Positions 43,611 through 54,056 are shown, numbered from the stretch's first letter. The stretch: 64,000 nucleotides of DNA from Maribacter sp. (GCA_011050675.1 DRFI01000023.1:394079-458078), one strand, 5' to 3'. Notes: a model not told the origin generated them from the letters alone. Numbers and translations: made by a program.

Positions 43611-45155
43611 TTAGCGTGTTTTCGCCAAAGCCTTCTCCCTCATTATTTGAGAAACCGGTTTATTTTGCAAATGACTCTCTAACCATGAAATGATATCTAA
43701 ATATAAGAACGCCCTTTTCTCATATGGGTGGTCCTCATACTTTTTCAATTCAGTATATAATTTCTGAAATTCTGCTTTTAATTGATTAGGATAAATACCT
43801 CCAAGACTTCTTAAAAACTTAATCATCTCTTTCTGGACCGCATGCATATCGTTCATTTTCAACAAAAACTTATAGGTGCTTTTTAATTGAACTTCTAAAT
43901 GATAATCCATACCAGCCTCATAATGCGCCACTAAACTTAAAACACGAGCAAAACACATTAAGTCTTCACGCATTTTTAAATTCTTGTTATCTATAATTTT
44001 TTTAAGATATTGAATACAGGTTTTATTATCCCCTATTCCAAAATACAAACAGGCAATTTTGTAATAAAGAACCATAACATGATGTACATCAATTCTGTCT
44101 CTATGCTTATTTATTCCGTATTCAACAATCTTTACTAGATAAAGTCCTTTTTCAAAAGTTCCTTCTAGAAAATGCAAATTCAATTTATTTGCATTTAAAT
44201 ACATAAATACTAATGAATTAATATTATCGTTATCTGGAAATTCTTTTTCCTTAATTGTTAACTCTAATCGCTCAAGAACTTCCTTAAATTGAGAGCTATA
44301 TTGAACATAAAAAAGTGATTCTAATAAGTAATGATTACCCTTTAAAAAGAATACCGGGTTAAGATAAATCATGTCTTTATGATCGTAGAAAAGATCTACC
44401 CACTTACTAGCGTATTTAAAACAGGACAAGAAATCTTGAGTCAGAAAACTGTACCACAAATAGGCTTTATACAACCATAATTTTTCTCTAAATCCTAAAT
44501 CCTCAATGTTATATAGCGGTAAATGATCATTAAAATAAGTTTTTACTTTTTGATAATCTTCATCACTACGCACATAACCTACCTTCAACATCATACCATA
44601 AAGCTGTAGAGAAAGGTTAGATAATTTACTGGTCATTACATTATGTCCAGATAATTCTTTTGCCTGTATAGCTAATTCATCTGCGCGATCAGGTATACTT
44701 CGTGTAATGTATTGGGTTTCAATAATTTTCTCTAACTCAACAATCTCATAAGCAATATTCTTTTCCTCATTCTCAATTGCAATCCCCTTAACTTTATCTA
44801 GAATTTTTAAACTCTGCTTATAAAGTCCTTTTTGATATAAAATTGTGGCAAAATCTAATTGCTCTCGTATTTGAACCCTTATATTCTGGTTAACTGGATT
44901 TAATCTTAGACTGACTAAAATCTGTTTATATAGGTGTGCTTTTAGATTAGAAAGTTGCGCTTTCTTAACAATACCACTTTCTAGTATGGTTTTCTCATCA
45001 TATTGCTTAATTTTATCCAATAGATTGAATAGTGCTAAAAACTTAGCATCGGTATTCACCCCTAATCTGCCCACATAGAGCTTAAATTGACGCTTTTCAG
45101 ATTTAGAAAGTGATTTAACCAAAACGAACAAAGCATCTTTATGCGCATTTGTCAT
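43611..45155 (-). CDS. Helical (TPR-like) cytosolic protein of unknown function
   Basis: A 514-residue all-helical protein opening ALFVLVKSLSKSEKRQFKLYVGR. The body has repeated helical hairpins that resemble degenerate TPRs (LYKQSLKILDKVKGIAIENEEKN; KTCIQYLKKIIDNKNLKMRED), and no signal peptide. It is of a kind often seen in Flavobacteriia without a name. Its ATG at 45155 is 146 bp from leuA on the other strand. It shares its transcript direction with the EamA gene. Confidence 0.7.
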   Translation of the reverse strand: MTNAHKDALFVLVKSLSKSEKRQFKLYVGRLGVNTDAKFLALFNLLDKIKQYDEKTILESGIVKKAQLSNLKAHLYKQILVSLRLNPVNQNIRVQIREQLDFATILYQKGLYKQSLKILDKVKGIAIENEEKNIAYEIVELEKIIETQYITRSIPDRADELAIQAKELSGHNVMTSKLSNLSLQLYGMMLKVGYVRSDEDYQKVKTYFNDHLPLYNIEDLGFREKLWLYKAYLWYSFLTQDFLSCFKYASKWVDLFYDHKDMIYLNPVFFLKGNHYLLESLFYVQYSSQFKEVLERLELTIKEKEFPDNDNINSLVFMYLNANKLNLHFLEGTFEKGLYLVKIVEYGINKHRDRIDVHHVMVLYYKIACLYFGIGDNKTCIQYLKKIIDNKNLKMREDLMCFARVLSLVAHYEAGMDYHLEVQLKSTYKFLLKMNDMHAVQKEMIKFLRSLGGIYPNQLKAEFQKLYTELKKYEDHPYEKRAFLYLDIISWLESHLQNKPVSQIMREKALAKTR

Positions 45156-45300
45156 CGTAATAATAAGAGTTTAAATAATTGTAATTCAATGTTTTATACA
45201 CCTAAAAAACTGACTTAACGTTGTAAACATGTTAACAAAATTCGAGTATTTTGTGTTTTAGGTTATATATTCGTTTGACGAGTAAAACTACGTAAATATA

Positions 45301-46473
45301 ATGAGTAAAGAGATAGTACAAATATTTGACACTACTTTAAGAGATGGAGAGCAAGTTCCGGGCTGTAAATTAGACCGTGAGCAAAAATTGGTAATAGCTG
45401 AGCGCCTAGATTTACTAGGGGTAAATGTTATTGAAGCCGGTTTTCCTGTTTCTAGCCCTGGAGATTTCCAATCTGTAGAGGCGATAGCCAAACTCGTTAA
45501 AAATGCGACTGTTTGTGGATTAACCCGTGCGGTGAGGAATGATATAGAAGTTGCTGCCGAAGCACTGAAATATGCAAAAATGCCTCGAATTCATACAGGT
45601 ATTGGCACATCTGACTCTCACATAAAATATAAATTCAATTCTAATAGAGAAGCTATCATAGAGCGTGCAGTTGCTGCCGTTACCTATGCTAAGACTTTTG
45701 TGGAAGATGTTGAGTTTTATGCTGAAGATGCAGGTCGTACGGATAATGAATTTTTAGCACGTGTTTGTGAGGCCGTTATAAAAGCAGGTGCAACAGTACT
45801 GAATATTCCAGATACAACTGGTTACTGCCTACCGGATGAATATGGCGCCAAAATGAAGTATTTACGTGAAAACGTAAAGGGTATACACAAAGCAATACTT
45901 TCTTGTCATTGTCATAATGATTTAGGTTTAGCTACGGCAAACTCAATTGCAGGTGTTCTAAATGGAGCAAGACAAATTGAGTGTACTATAAACGGTATTG
46001 GTGAACGTGCAGGTAATACTTCTTTAGAAGAAGTGGTAATGATTATGCGCCAACACCCAGATTTAAACTTAGATACCAACATCAATAGTAAATTACTTTA
46101 TGATACCAGTTTAATGGTATCTCAAAAAATGGGTATGATGGTACAACCAAACAAAGCGATTGTAGGTGCTAACGCATTTGCACATAGTTCTGGTATTCAT
46201 CAAGATGGTGTTATAAAAAATAGAGAAACATACGAAATTATTGATCCAGCCGAAGTTGGTGTTACCGAATCCTCTATAATATTAACAGCTAGAAGTGGTA
46301 GAGCCGCACTAGCCTACAGAGCAAAAATTGTTGGTTACGAACTTACCAAAACTCAATTGGACCAAGTTTATCAAGAGTTTTTAAAGTACGCAGACACGAG
46401 GAAAGAAGTCAAAGACGATGATATTCATCAAATTATAGAGACTTCTAATATAGACTTACAAAGTATTAGCTAA
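45301..46473 (+). CDS. leuA: 2-isopropylmalate synthase, short form
   Basis: First step of leucine synthesis: condenses 2-oxoisovalerate with acetyl-CoA. The catalytic TIM barrel is complete: [12 protein letters not shown] near residue 10, [40 protein letters not shown] (~200), and [18 protein letters not shown]. The protein ends at residue 390, shortly after the subdomain II segment, without the ~130-residue leucine-binding regulatory domain of E. coli-type LeuA. Short forms like this are common in Flavobacteriia. Its stop is 2 bp before the leuB start, so the two genes are one operon; leuC and leuD are not adjacent. Confidence 0.92.
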   Translation: MSKEIVQIFDTTLRDGEQVPGCKLDREQKLVIAERLDLLGVNVIEAGFPVSSPGDFQSVEAIAKLVKNATVCGLTRAVRNDIEVAAEALKYAKMPRIHTGIGTSDSHIKYKFNSNREAIIERAVAAVTYAKTFVEDVEFYAEDAGRTDNEFLARVCEAVIKAGATVLNIPDTTGYCLPDEYGAKMKYLRENVKGIHKAILSCHCHNDLGLATANSIAGVLNGARQIECTINGIGERAGNTSLEEVVMIMRQHPDLNLDTNINSKLLYDTSLMVSQKMGMMVQPNKAIVGANAFAHSSGIHQDGVIKNRETYEIIDPAEVGVTESSIILTARSGRAALAYRAKIVGYELTKTQLDQVYQEFLKYADTRKEVKDDDIHQIIETSNIDLQSIS

Positions 46474-46475
46474 CT

Positions 46476-47594
46476 ATGCATTTAAATATTGCTGTTTTAG
46501 AAGGAGATGGTATAGGACCCGAGGTCGTTGCACAATCCATTAAATGTTTACGATCGGTTGAAGAAACTTTTGGTCATAGTTTTACTTTTGAAAAAGGACT
46601 TATTGGTGCTTCTGCTATTAAAAAAACAGGTAACCCGCTACCAAAAGAAACTCTGGAACTTTGTAAAAGAACAGATGCAACTTTGTTTGGTGCTTTAGGC
46701 TTACCAGAATTTGATGATAATCCGAAAGCAAAAGTTTGGCCAGAGCAAGGTCTTTTACGATTACGTAAAGAACTAGGTCTTTTTGCTAATATTAGACCTG
46801 TAAAGGTTTTTCCTTCACTTGTAAAGCAATCTCCCCTTTCTAAAGCGCAGGTTCAAAATACTGACCTTGTAATTTTCAGAGAACTGGCCGGTGGAATTTA
46901 TTATGGCATAAAAACCGTTGATGAAGAAGCAAATTCTGCTACTGATACATGCACATATACAGAAGCTGAAATTAGTAGAATTACACATTTAGCTTTTAAA
47001 TCTGCTCGTTCAAGAAAAAAGAAAGTTACATTGGTAGACAAAGCCAATGTACTTGAAACATCACGTTTATGGAGGCGTGTAGTAAGATCAATTTCTGAAA
47101 GCTACCCAGATGTGGAGTTAAATTGCTTATTTATAGACAATGCCGCTATACAAATGGTTTTAGACCCGTCGCAATTCGATGTTATTTTAACGGATAATAT
47201 GTTTGGAGACATCCTTTCTGATCAAGGTAGTGTTATCGCTGGCTCTATAGGGCTTTTACCTTCTGCTTCAGTAGGATTAGAACATGCAATGTTCGAACCC
47301 ATACACGGCTCATACCCAGATGCTGCAGGTAAAAATATTGCTAACCCGGTTGCTTCCATTTTAAGTATGGCTATGTTACTGCAACACTTTAAAATGAATG
47401 AAGAATCTGATGCTGTTGTAGCTGCCGTTCTAAAATCATTTTCTAAAAAGATAGTTACTGCAGATATTTTAGGCAGCTCTAAATATGGAACTAATTATGT
47501 AGGGGATTTTATTGCCGATAACATAATGGAACTTGATGGTAGCTTTAACATAAACGATGAAAATATTGGGTTAGGAAAATCTACCATTATCTAA
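46476..47594 (+). CDS. leuB: 3-isopropylmalate dehydrogenase
   Basis: Oxidative decarboxylation of 3-isopropylmalate to 2-oxoisocaproate with NAD+. Family blocks: LEGDGIGPEV at the N-terminus, LGLFANIRPVKVFPSL, the substrate-binding VIFRELAGGIYYG, DKANVLETSRLWRRVV and LTDNMFGDILSDQGSVIAGSIGLLPSAS, where the metal-ligand Asp residues lie. 372 residues is normal. It follows leuA immediately. Confidence 0.97.
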   Translation: MHLNIAVLEGDGIGPEVVAQSIKCLRSVEETFGHSFTFEKGLIGASAIKKTGNPLPKETLELCKRTDATLFGALGLPEFDDNPKAKVWPEQGLLRLRKELGLFANIRPVKVFPSLVKQSPLSKAQVQNTDLVIFRELAGGIYYGIKTVDEEANSATDTCTYTEAEISRITHLAFKSARSRKKKVTLVDKANVLETSRLWRRVVRSISESYPDVELNCLFIDNAAIQMVLDPSQFDVILTDNMFGDILSDQGSVIAGSIGLLPSASVGLEHAMFEPIHGSYPDAAGKNIANPVASILSMAMLLQHFKMNEESDAVVAAVLKSFSKKIVTADILGSSKYGTNYVGDFIADNIMELDGSFNINDENIGLGKSTII

Positions 47595-47595
47595 G

Positions 47596-48825
47596 TTACT
47601 CATTACTAAGCTGCGTAATTAACGCGTTAAAACCCTTTTTAAATTCAACATACTTTTCTCCCGTTGCAGGACCGTTAAATCCTGTATGAATTTTTCTTAC
47701 ATCACCTTTTTTATCAATAAATATGGTAGTTGGGTAAGAAAGTATATGATTTAACATGGGTAGTTTTTCTTGCGCCTCTTTCTTATCATAGCTTCCAAAC
47801 TGAGCTAGTAATATAGGATAATTCACCGCTACTCTATCTTTCAATCGCTCTATAGCTTTAAATGCTATTTCTTTAGTTTTTGCAGATTCAAAAGCTAGAC
47901 CAATGACTTCAATATTAGTATCTTGTTTAAGATAATCTACTAAAAACTTAGTCTCATCTAAACAATTTGGACACCAAGTCCCCATTAACTGAACAATAAC
48001 AACTTTGTCTTGATACTTTTTATCAGCCAAGGATATCATATTTCCATCAGAATCAGGAAAAGAGAAGGCAAGCTTGTCATAACCTTCATTTAAAAAAGTC
48101 AAGGAATCTGGATCAGGCAGTTCAAATCCGTCATTTCTAGCCGCTACAAAAGGTTCTTTAAAATGATTACCTGAATAAAAAACACCATTCATACTTGAAT
48201 CTGTAACTTTCGCTGTAAACAGAAAAGCATGGGCGCCATCAAAAGAAGACAACTTTAAAGAGTCACCATCAAGTATACCTTCAAGAAATCTATAATCACC
48301 AGTAGTTGTTCTAAAAGTTCCCGTCACCTTATTATCATCCTGTAAAAAAATTCCTTTTCCAACATACTCTTCCTCTAAATCTGGACTAAAATAAGTCTCC
48401 CAAATTCCAGTTACGTTTCTTTCTGTTTGCTCTAATTTGGCAGAAAATCTATCCTCAGTACCATAAACGGCCGTAAACGGTACAATCCTATCTAAACTTT
48501 CTTTAATAAATTGTCCCTGTATTTTATTTTCAGTAAAAGTACCTGCTAGATATCCTTCAAAAACTGGAGTTTGCATGCGTATAGAATCTCCTTTAATTTC
48601 TATTTCATCTACGTCAATAACTTCTTCCGCATTATAAATTTGCATTTTATAGCTACCATCGCCGTCTTTAGCAACTGCAAGGTTAAAAGGTAGTGCTTGG
48701 TTATCCATAACATCTAACTCTACAAGCCATATTCCTTCTGATAGGTTATTGGTTTGTTCTTTCTCCTTACACCCAACAATTAATAGTAAAGCGGATAATA
48801 TTGCTAACCCAAATCTCATATTCAT
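47596..48825 (-). CDS. TlpA-family disulfide reductase lipoprotein
   Basis: The signal peptide ends with a lipobox at LLIVGC. A long N-terminal region (~240 residues) of beta strands with repeating 'TGTF' segments (LAGTFTENKIQGQF; NVTGIWETYF; VTGTFRTTTGDYRFLEG) precedes a thioredoxin domain with the redox site GTWCPNC and cis-Pro region SYPTTIFIDKKG. It likely serves thiol-disulfide exchange in the periplasm or outer envelope. The repeat-like N-terminal part differs from the DUF4369 module of the TlpA protein at 18 kb. Its stop converges on leuB with one base between. Confidence 0.88.
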   Translation of the reverse strand: MNMRFGLAILSALLLIVGCKEKEQTNNLSEGIWLVELDVMDNQALPFNLAVAKDGDGSYKMQIYNAEEVIDVDEIEIKGDSIRMQTPVFEGYLAGTFTENKIQGQFIKESLDRIVPFTAVYGTEDRFSAKLEQTERNVTGIWETYFSPDLEEEYVGKGIFLQDDNKVTGTFRTTTGDYRFLEGILDGDSLKLSSFDGAHAFLFTAKVTDSSMNGVFYSGNHFKEPFVAARNDGFELPDPDSLTFLNEGYDKLAFSFPDSDGNMISLADKKYQDKVVIVQLMGTWCPNCLDETKFLVDYLKQDTNIEVIGLAFESAKTKEIAFKAIERLKDRVAVNYPILLAQFGSYDKKEAQEKLPMLNHILSYPTTIFIDKKGDVRKIHTGFNGPATGEKYVEFKKGFNALITQLSNE

Positions 48826-48895
48826 TTCTAATTTAATTGGTAAGAAACAATTAAATATGCATAATTAAAAATTTAAATAAAGACTTCATAGCTTA

Positions 48896-48926
48896 TTGAA
48901 TGTATACAGGCATTGTTTTATCTTTG
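48896..48926 (+). promoter_or_regulatory. pheT promoter
   Basis: TTG at 48896-48898, 20-base spacer, TATCTTTG at 48919-48926: a consensus pair with a predicted start near 48932 and a 14-base leader. Confidence 0.65.
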
Positions 48927-48945
48927 CGCACTATAAATGTTTTGA

Positions 48946-51390
48946 ATGAAAATATCATATAACTGGCTTAAACAGTTCATACAAATAGATTGGGAATCAC
49001 AGAAAACCGGAGAACTTTTAACCGATTTAGGTTTAGAGGTAGAAGGTGTTGAAAAATTTGAATCTGTTAAAGGCGGATTGAAAGGTATTGTTGTTGGTCA
49101 CGTATTAAGTTGCGTAAAACATACTAATGCCGATAAGCTAAATGTTACCATGGTCGATATAGGCCTAGATGCTCCTGTACAAATTGTATGTGGCGCTAAG
49201 AATGTTGCAGAAGGGCAAAAAGTACCTGTAGCTACCATTGGCACAACTTTGTATACTGCCGAAGGAGAAGCCTGGACAATTAAGAAAGGTAAAATTAGAG
49301 GCGAAGAGAGTTTTGGAATGATCTGCGCTGAAGATGAACTAGGTCTTGGTTCTAGCCATGACGGAATAATGGTCTTGAATGAAGATTTAAAAGTAGGTAC
49401 ACCTTGTGCTGAAATTTTCAATGTTGAAGAGGATGAAGTTTTTGAAATAGGACTTACCCCTAACCGTGCTGATGCTATGAGCCATTTTGGTGTAGCTAGA
49501 GATTTAAAAGCCGGGCTGAAGCAAAAGGAAATCACAAAAGAATTGATTACCCCATCAACCAGTCACTTTAATATTAATGACCGTTCATTAAAAATTGATG
49601 TAGACGTCATAAAAACTGAACTTGCTCCAAGATATTGTGGTGTAACGCTTAGTAATTTAATTATTCAACCCTCCCCTACTTGGCTTCAAAATAGATTAAA
49701 ATCTATTGGTTTAACTCCAAAAAACAATGTTGTAGACGCTACTAATTATGTGCTTCATGAACTAGGGCAACCTTTACATGCATTTGATGCAGCAAAAATA
49801 AAGGGTAATAAAATAATTGTTCAAACACTACCTAAAGGCACTAAGTTTACTACACTTGACGGTGTAGAAAGAACGTTACACGAAGATGATTTAATGATTT
49901 GCGACAACGAAAAACCGTTGTGTTTGGCTGGTGTGTTCGGAGGTATAGGATCCGGTGTAACCGAAGAAACTACTTCTATCTTTTTAGAAAGTGCCTATTT
50001 TAATCCAGTTTCTATTAGAAAATCAGCTAAAAGACATGCTTTAAATACAGATGCATCTTTTAGATTTGAACGTGGTATTGACATAGAGAATGTTGAGTTC
50101 AGTTTAAAACGTGCTGCTTTGTTAATAATAGAAATAGCTGGTGGAGAAATCACTTCAGACATTTATGATCTATACCCTAAGAAGCAACCAAATTTTGAAG
50201 TTTTTCTTGCTTTTGAAAAAATAAACAAGCTTATAGGTCAAGCCATCCCACAAGATACTATCAAATCTATTTTAGCATCTTTAGATATTAAGGTTAAAAA
50301 CGTTACCGAAGCAGGTATGGGTCTTGAAGTACCGTCTTACAGAGTTGACGTACAAAGACAAGTAGATGTTATAGAAGAAATCTTAAGAGTCTATGGGTAT
50401 AACAATGTAGATTTTAGCCAAAAACTGAATGCCTCTGTTGCAACTACCGAAGCAACAGCAGACCATACCATACAAACAACAATTGGCAATGCTTTAGCTT
50501 CAAAAGGCTATTTTGAAATTTTAACCAATAGCTTAACAAACCCTGATTATGCTGCGTTATTAGATTCTGATGACGAGGAAAATAAATCTATAGAAATAAT
50601 AAATCCATTAAGTGGTGATTTATCTATTTTAAGAAGGACCTCATTATTCTCTGCATTAGAAACTGCTAGCTATAATATTAACCGCAGAAGAGCTAATCTT
50701 AAATTGTTCGAATTTGGAAAAACATACTATGCAAAAGGAGACAAAAGGATAGAGCCAAAATATCTAAGTATCTTATTAAGTGGAGATTCTACACAAGCTA
50801 GTTGGACAAACAAGGCTGTATCGACCAAGCCTGTATCGACTAATTTTTACGAATTAAAGTCTATTGTTGAAACAGTTCTATTAAGATTGGGAATCACAGA
50901 TTTAAAGAGTGAACCTATTAGCTCTTCTATTTTCTCAGAAGGCTTAACTTTTACTCACAAGAAGAAAGAATTAGTTTCTTTCGGATTGATTAAAAAGTCA
51001 ATTCTTAAACATTTTGATATTAAGCAAGATGTACTGTATGCAGATTTTGATTGGGGAGCTGTTTTAAAACACTTAGAGACAACTCCTGTAATTTTTAAGG
51101 AAATACCTAAATACCCAGAAGTTAAGAGAGATTTCGCGCTATTACTAGACAATAAAGCTACGTATCGCGAACTTTACGATCTTGCTTTTGGAACTGAGCG
51201 TAAGTATTTAAAAGATATGACACTTTTTGATGTATACGAAGGCAAGAACTTACCAGAGGGTAAAAAATCTTATGCAGTCAGTTTTACATTGCAAGATGAC
51301 AAAAGCACGCTAACTGAAAAGCAAATTGAAAAGATTATGTCTAAGCTGCAAAGTACTTACGAACGTAGTTTAGGAGCAACGCTTCGTTAA
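48946..51390 (+). CDS. pheT: Phenylalanine-tRNA ligase beta subunit
   Basis: Large subunit of the alpha2-beta2 PheRS. Domains in order: tRNA-binding OB fold (KGGLKGIVVGHVLSC, residues ~43-57 on), B3/B4 editing region (EIGLTPNRADAMSHFGVARDL; NVVDATNYVLHELGQPLHAFD), B5 domain (IGQAIPQDTIKSILASLDIKV), the catalytic-like core (NPLSGDLSILRRTSLFSAL) and the C-terminal anticodon-recognition FDX-ACB domain (FDVYEGKNLPEGKKSYAVSFTLQ). 814 residues is normal. pheS is not adjacent; here pheT is transcribed from its own promoter. Confidence 0.97.
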   Translation: MKISYNWLKQFIQIDWESQKTGELLTDLGLEVEGVEKFESVKGGLKGIVVGHVLSCVKHTNADKLNVTMVDIGLDAPVQIVCGAKNVAEGQKVPVATIGTTLYTAEGEAWTIKKGKIRGEESFGMICAEDELGLGSSHDGIMVLNEDLKVGTPCAEIFNVEEDEVFEIGLTPNRADAMSHFGVARDLKAGLKQKEITKELITPSTSHFNINDRSLKIDVDVIKTELAPRYCGVTLSNLIIQPSPTWLQNRLKSIGLTPKNNVVDATNYVLHELGQPLHAFDAAKIKGNKIIVQTLPKGTKFTTLDGVERTLHEDDLMICDNEKPLCLAGVFGGIGSGVTEETTSIFLESAYFNPVSIRKSAKRHALNTDASFRFERGIDIENVEFSLKRAALLIIEIAGGEITSDIYDLYPKKQPNFEVFLAFEKINKLIGQAIPQDTIKSILASLDIKVKNVTEAGMGLEVPSYRVDVQRQVDVIEEILRVYGYNNVDFSQKLNASVATTEATADHTIQTTIGNALASKGYFEILTNSLTNPDYAALLDSDDEENKSIEIINPLSGDLSILRRTSLFSALETASYNINRRRANLKLFEFGKTYYAKGDKRIEPKYLSILLSGDSTQASWTNKAVSTKPVSTNFYELKSIVETVLLRLGITDLKSEPISSSIFSEGLTFTHKKKELVSFGLIKKSILKHFDIKQDVLYADFDWGAVLKHLETTPVIFKEIPKYPEVKRDFALLLDNKATYRELYDLAFGTERKYLKDMTLFDVYEGKNLPEGKKSYAVSFTLQDDKSTLTEKQIEKIMSKLQSTYERSLGATLR

Positions 51391-51963
51391 TTAAAACAAT
51401 ATTTCTGGAACAAAAACGGTGTCAATCTCATGAATGATACCGTTAGATTGATTTGAGTCTGCAGTTACTATAACGGCACTATTGCCAGATTTATCTGTGA
51501 GAACAATATCTATACCTTTCATTGTTGCAGTAATTTTTTCTCCTTGTATTGTGGTAAATTTCGCTACACCGTTTCCTCTACACATTGCCCTTAATATTGT
51601 GGACGCAGATAATTTATCTGCGATAATATGATAAGAAAGCATGGCCTTTAACACTCTTCTATTTTCTGGGTCAAATAATTTATCAATTGTAGCTTGTGAT
51701 AGTTTTTCAAACGCAAGATTAGAGGGAGCAAAAACTGTAAATTCTCCTTTATAATTCAATACCTTATCTAAGTTGGTAACTCTAAGCGCGTTCAAAAGTC
51801 TAGAATGGTTTTCAAAAGATGCAGTGCGTTCTAAAATAGACTTTTGTGGTTGAATACTAGAAATTAAACGCTCAAACTGTAATTCAATTACATTATCCTG
51901 GGCATAGGTATGAACCCCTATAAACAGGGCATACAGGGACACGAGGGCTGTCCATTTTTTCAT
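51391..51963 (-). CDS. Secreted fasciclin (FAS1) domain protein
   Basis: A signal peptide (cleavage near TYAQ) is followed by one FAS1 domain: FENHSRLLNALRVTNLDKVL, GEFTVFAPSNLAFEKLSQATIDKLFDPENRRVLKAMLSYHII (H1 region), and TADSNQSNGIIHEIDTVFVPE (H2 region). FAS1 domains mediate adhesion; a single small domain in a 190-residue secreted protein is common in Bacteroidetes. Its stop codon directly abuts the pheT stop. Confidence 0.92.
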   Translation of the reverse strand: MKKWTALVSLYALFIGVHTYAQDNVIELQFERLISSIQPQKSILERTASFENHSRLLNALRVTNLDKVLNYKGEFTVFAPSNLAFEKLSQATIDKLFDPENRRVLKAMLSYHIIADKLSASTILRAMCRGNGVAKFTTIQGEKITATMKGIDIVLTDKSGNSAVIVTADSNQSNGIIHEIDTVFVPEILF

Positions 51964-52138
51964 AATAGTTGGTTCTTAAAGGGCAAATGTTCTAGAAATC
52001 GACAAACGGCTCAATTTCTCCGTTAATATACAATTAGATGTCATTTACACCTAGTTCGATTTAAGTAATAAATTAATTTTAACATTTCATTAACTTTTAA
52101 TTAAGTTAAACAAGAATTTCATCAAATCACTAATTCAT

Positions 52139-52146
52139 TAACTTTG
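52139..52146 (+). promoter_or_regulatory. -7 element for the two-helix membrane protein gene; decides its start
   Basis: TAACTTTG fits TAnnTTTG and contains an in-frame TTG at 52144, so that codon cannot be the start. The ATG at 52171 is 24 bases after the element. Confidence 0.5.
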
Positions 52147-52170
52147 AGTGTATTGCAAAAAAATAAAAGT

Positions 52171-52893
52171 ATGTTGTTACCCAAAACGAACATTGAAACC
52201 AAATTAACAGAAGTCAAAAAGAAAAGCGTTTTATCTGATAAACAAAGACTTAATGAAGTTTATGAAATCTTGTCTAATCTGGATAATGAACTTAATAGAA
52301 TTGAAGAAAATATAACAAGTAGTAAAGGAGTACCAAATAATAATTTCAACATTGATTTATTAGATAGTTCTAAGATTTATCACATAGATGAAATTAAACA
52401 AATTTGCATAGACTATAGATTACGCTTCTTAGATGCAAAGTATTTCAAAGGCACCATACCCGCTGAAGCCTTATCAAAAATTAAAGCAATAGAAAAAGAA
52501 CATAACTTAGAAGTAAATGGTTTTAAAATTATCGCACCTTCTAAACTTTTTAAATTAGAAGATAAAGATGATCCGCTTTTGTTCGCCCCTATAGGCAACG
52601 GTTACCACTATCTTATACATCAGTGGGGGAATGACCTTCACCCTTTGCGTAAAATGTTGATGTGGCCTTTTAAAAGCCTTGTTAATATTGTTATTTTAAT
52701 ATTGATAATGAGTTTTTTAATTACATTGTTAATCCCTGAAGGGCTTTTCTCAAAAACGAATTCAAATGCTCAATTTTGGATTCTAAATTTCTTTATGTTT
52801 AAATGTATTGCCTCTGTAGTAATAATTTACGGCTTTTCTATGGGCAAAAACTTTAATCCTGCTATTTGGAATAGCAAATACTTTAATAGTTAG
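52171..52893 (+). CDS. Membrane protein of unknown function with an N-terminal soluble domain
   Basis: Not recognised. The first ~165 residues are soluble and charged (an N-terminal coiled coil with EVYEILSNLDNELNRIEENI), with a segment LRFLDAKYFKGTIPAEALSKIKAIEKEHNL; two membrane helices follow (SLVNIVILILIMSFLITLLI and WILNFFMFKCIASVVIIYGF). GNGYHYLIHQWGNDLHPLRKMLMWP before the first helix is distinctive. Length 240 from the ATG. It is transcribed alone. Confidence 0.65.
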   Translation: MLLPKTNIETKLTEVKKKSVLSDKQRLNEVYEILSNLDNELNRIEENITSSKGVPNNNFNIDLLDSSKIYHIDEIKQICIDYRLRFLDAKYFKGTIPAEALSKIKAIEKEHNLEVNGFKIIAPSKLFKLEDKDDPLLFAPIGNGYHYLIHQWGNDLHPLRKMLMWPFKSLVNIVILILIMSFLITLLIPEGLFSKTNSNAQFWILNFFMFKCIASVVIIYGFSMGKNFNPAIWNSKYFNS

Positions 52894-52899
52894 ATACTC

Positions 52900-54024
52900 T
52901 TATTTAACGAATATAGTTTGCGGAACTCCTTCTAAATTTAAATTATCAATTAATTTAAAATCGGGAGATGGGGTAATTCTTAGAATACCTCCTTTATCTG
53001 TGGTGCCATTCTCTTTATAACCTATAAGTACATAATTGTTTTTATCATCGTACGCGATTGCCGTTGTTTCGGCAATGTTATATTTGACATTCAATTCAGT
53101 TTCAGTTAAGAAGTTTTCAAATAGATAAACTACGGTACTATTTTTTTCAAAATCATAAATAGCTGGAACTTCAGAAACTGTAGCCGATGGCATATTTTTA
53201 TGAAAATAAAACTTACCGGTACCATCCATGTAAAAATCTTTCGTAGTAATGAATCCTGGTTCTGTATTTTCTCCGTAGGTTGTATACTCCTTATCCAAAG
53301 ACACAGGGTCAATAGTAGTATGTAATTCTGGATAGCTGACAATAACTTTACCTGAATTATTGGTAAACAACCTTAAGGCATCAATACCTAGATCTAACTC
53401 CATTATAATAACATCCGTATCTAAATCTATCACGGATAAATAATAGGTATTAGTAACAAATTCATCTAAGGTCAATACAAATAACCTATCACTAGATGCA
53501 ATTATGTCAACTGGCTTTTTATCTAATATAATTTCAGTATAATTATTCGTTGTTTGGGCAAGGGAATTTACTCTTACAACAAATTGCTTGTCTTTACCTA
53601 GCAACTCTCTTTCATACGCTATAAAGGCAGATTCAATAGAATGTGCCGTTGCCATTACATTTATTACACAAGAATTTAAATCATTAAAAAGTTGAATTGA
53701 TTTTGTCGTCGCACTACTTGCATCATACCATTGAAAATGCGATTGGCAATTAGTAATATAAAAATAACTAATATCTAATGGTGTGCGATACTTTAAAGAA
53801 TTTGAAGGAATATTATTAAATGAAATCAAAGCACTTTCCACGCTTATATCCTCTCCAGTAGAATTAACTACAACCGCATTAAGCTGATTGTTGTTTTGCA
53901 TAAAAACAGTATAATCTGAGACTATACTAGTTTTAATTTCTTCCGTGCTAGTATCCGTAGATTTTTCGCATGCAACGAAACTGAAGGCCAGCATTAAGCA
54001 GGCCACAAAATTGTAGGTTTTCAT
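52900..54024 (-). CDS. Lipoprotein of unknown function (propeller-like)
   Basis: A lipobox (SFVAC) followed by ~355 residues of beta-rich sequence with repeated 'LFVLTLDEFV..YYLSVIDLDTDVIIMELDLG' style strands, suggesting a six- or seven-bladed propeller. The post-Cys residues are Glu-Lys-Ser-Thr-Asp. No catalytic motif is visible. It faces the membrane protein gene and lies 32 bp beyond the ABC-F gene on the same strand. Confidence 0.62.
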   Translation of the reverse strand: MKTYNFVACLMLAFSFVACEKSTDTSTEEIKTSIVSDYTVFMQNNNQLNAVVVNSTGEDISVESALISFNNIPSNSLKYRTPLDISYFYITNCQSHFQWYDASSATTKSIQLFNDLNSCVINVMATAHSIESAFIAYERELLGKDKQFVVRVNSLAQTTNNYTEIILDKKPVDIIASSDRLFVLTLDEFVTNTYYLSVIDLDTDVIIMELDLGIDALRLFTNNSGKVIVSYPELHTTIDPVSLDKEYTTYGENTEPGFITTKDFYMDGTGKFYFHKNMPSATVSEVPAIYDFEKNSTVVYLFENFLTETELNVKYNIAETTAIAYDDKNNYVLIGYKENGTTDKGGILRITPSPDFKLIDNLNLEGVPQTIFVK

Positions 54025-54056
54025 AAAACATCGATTTGGGTTAATCTATTCTATGT

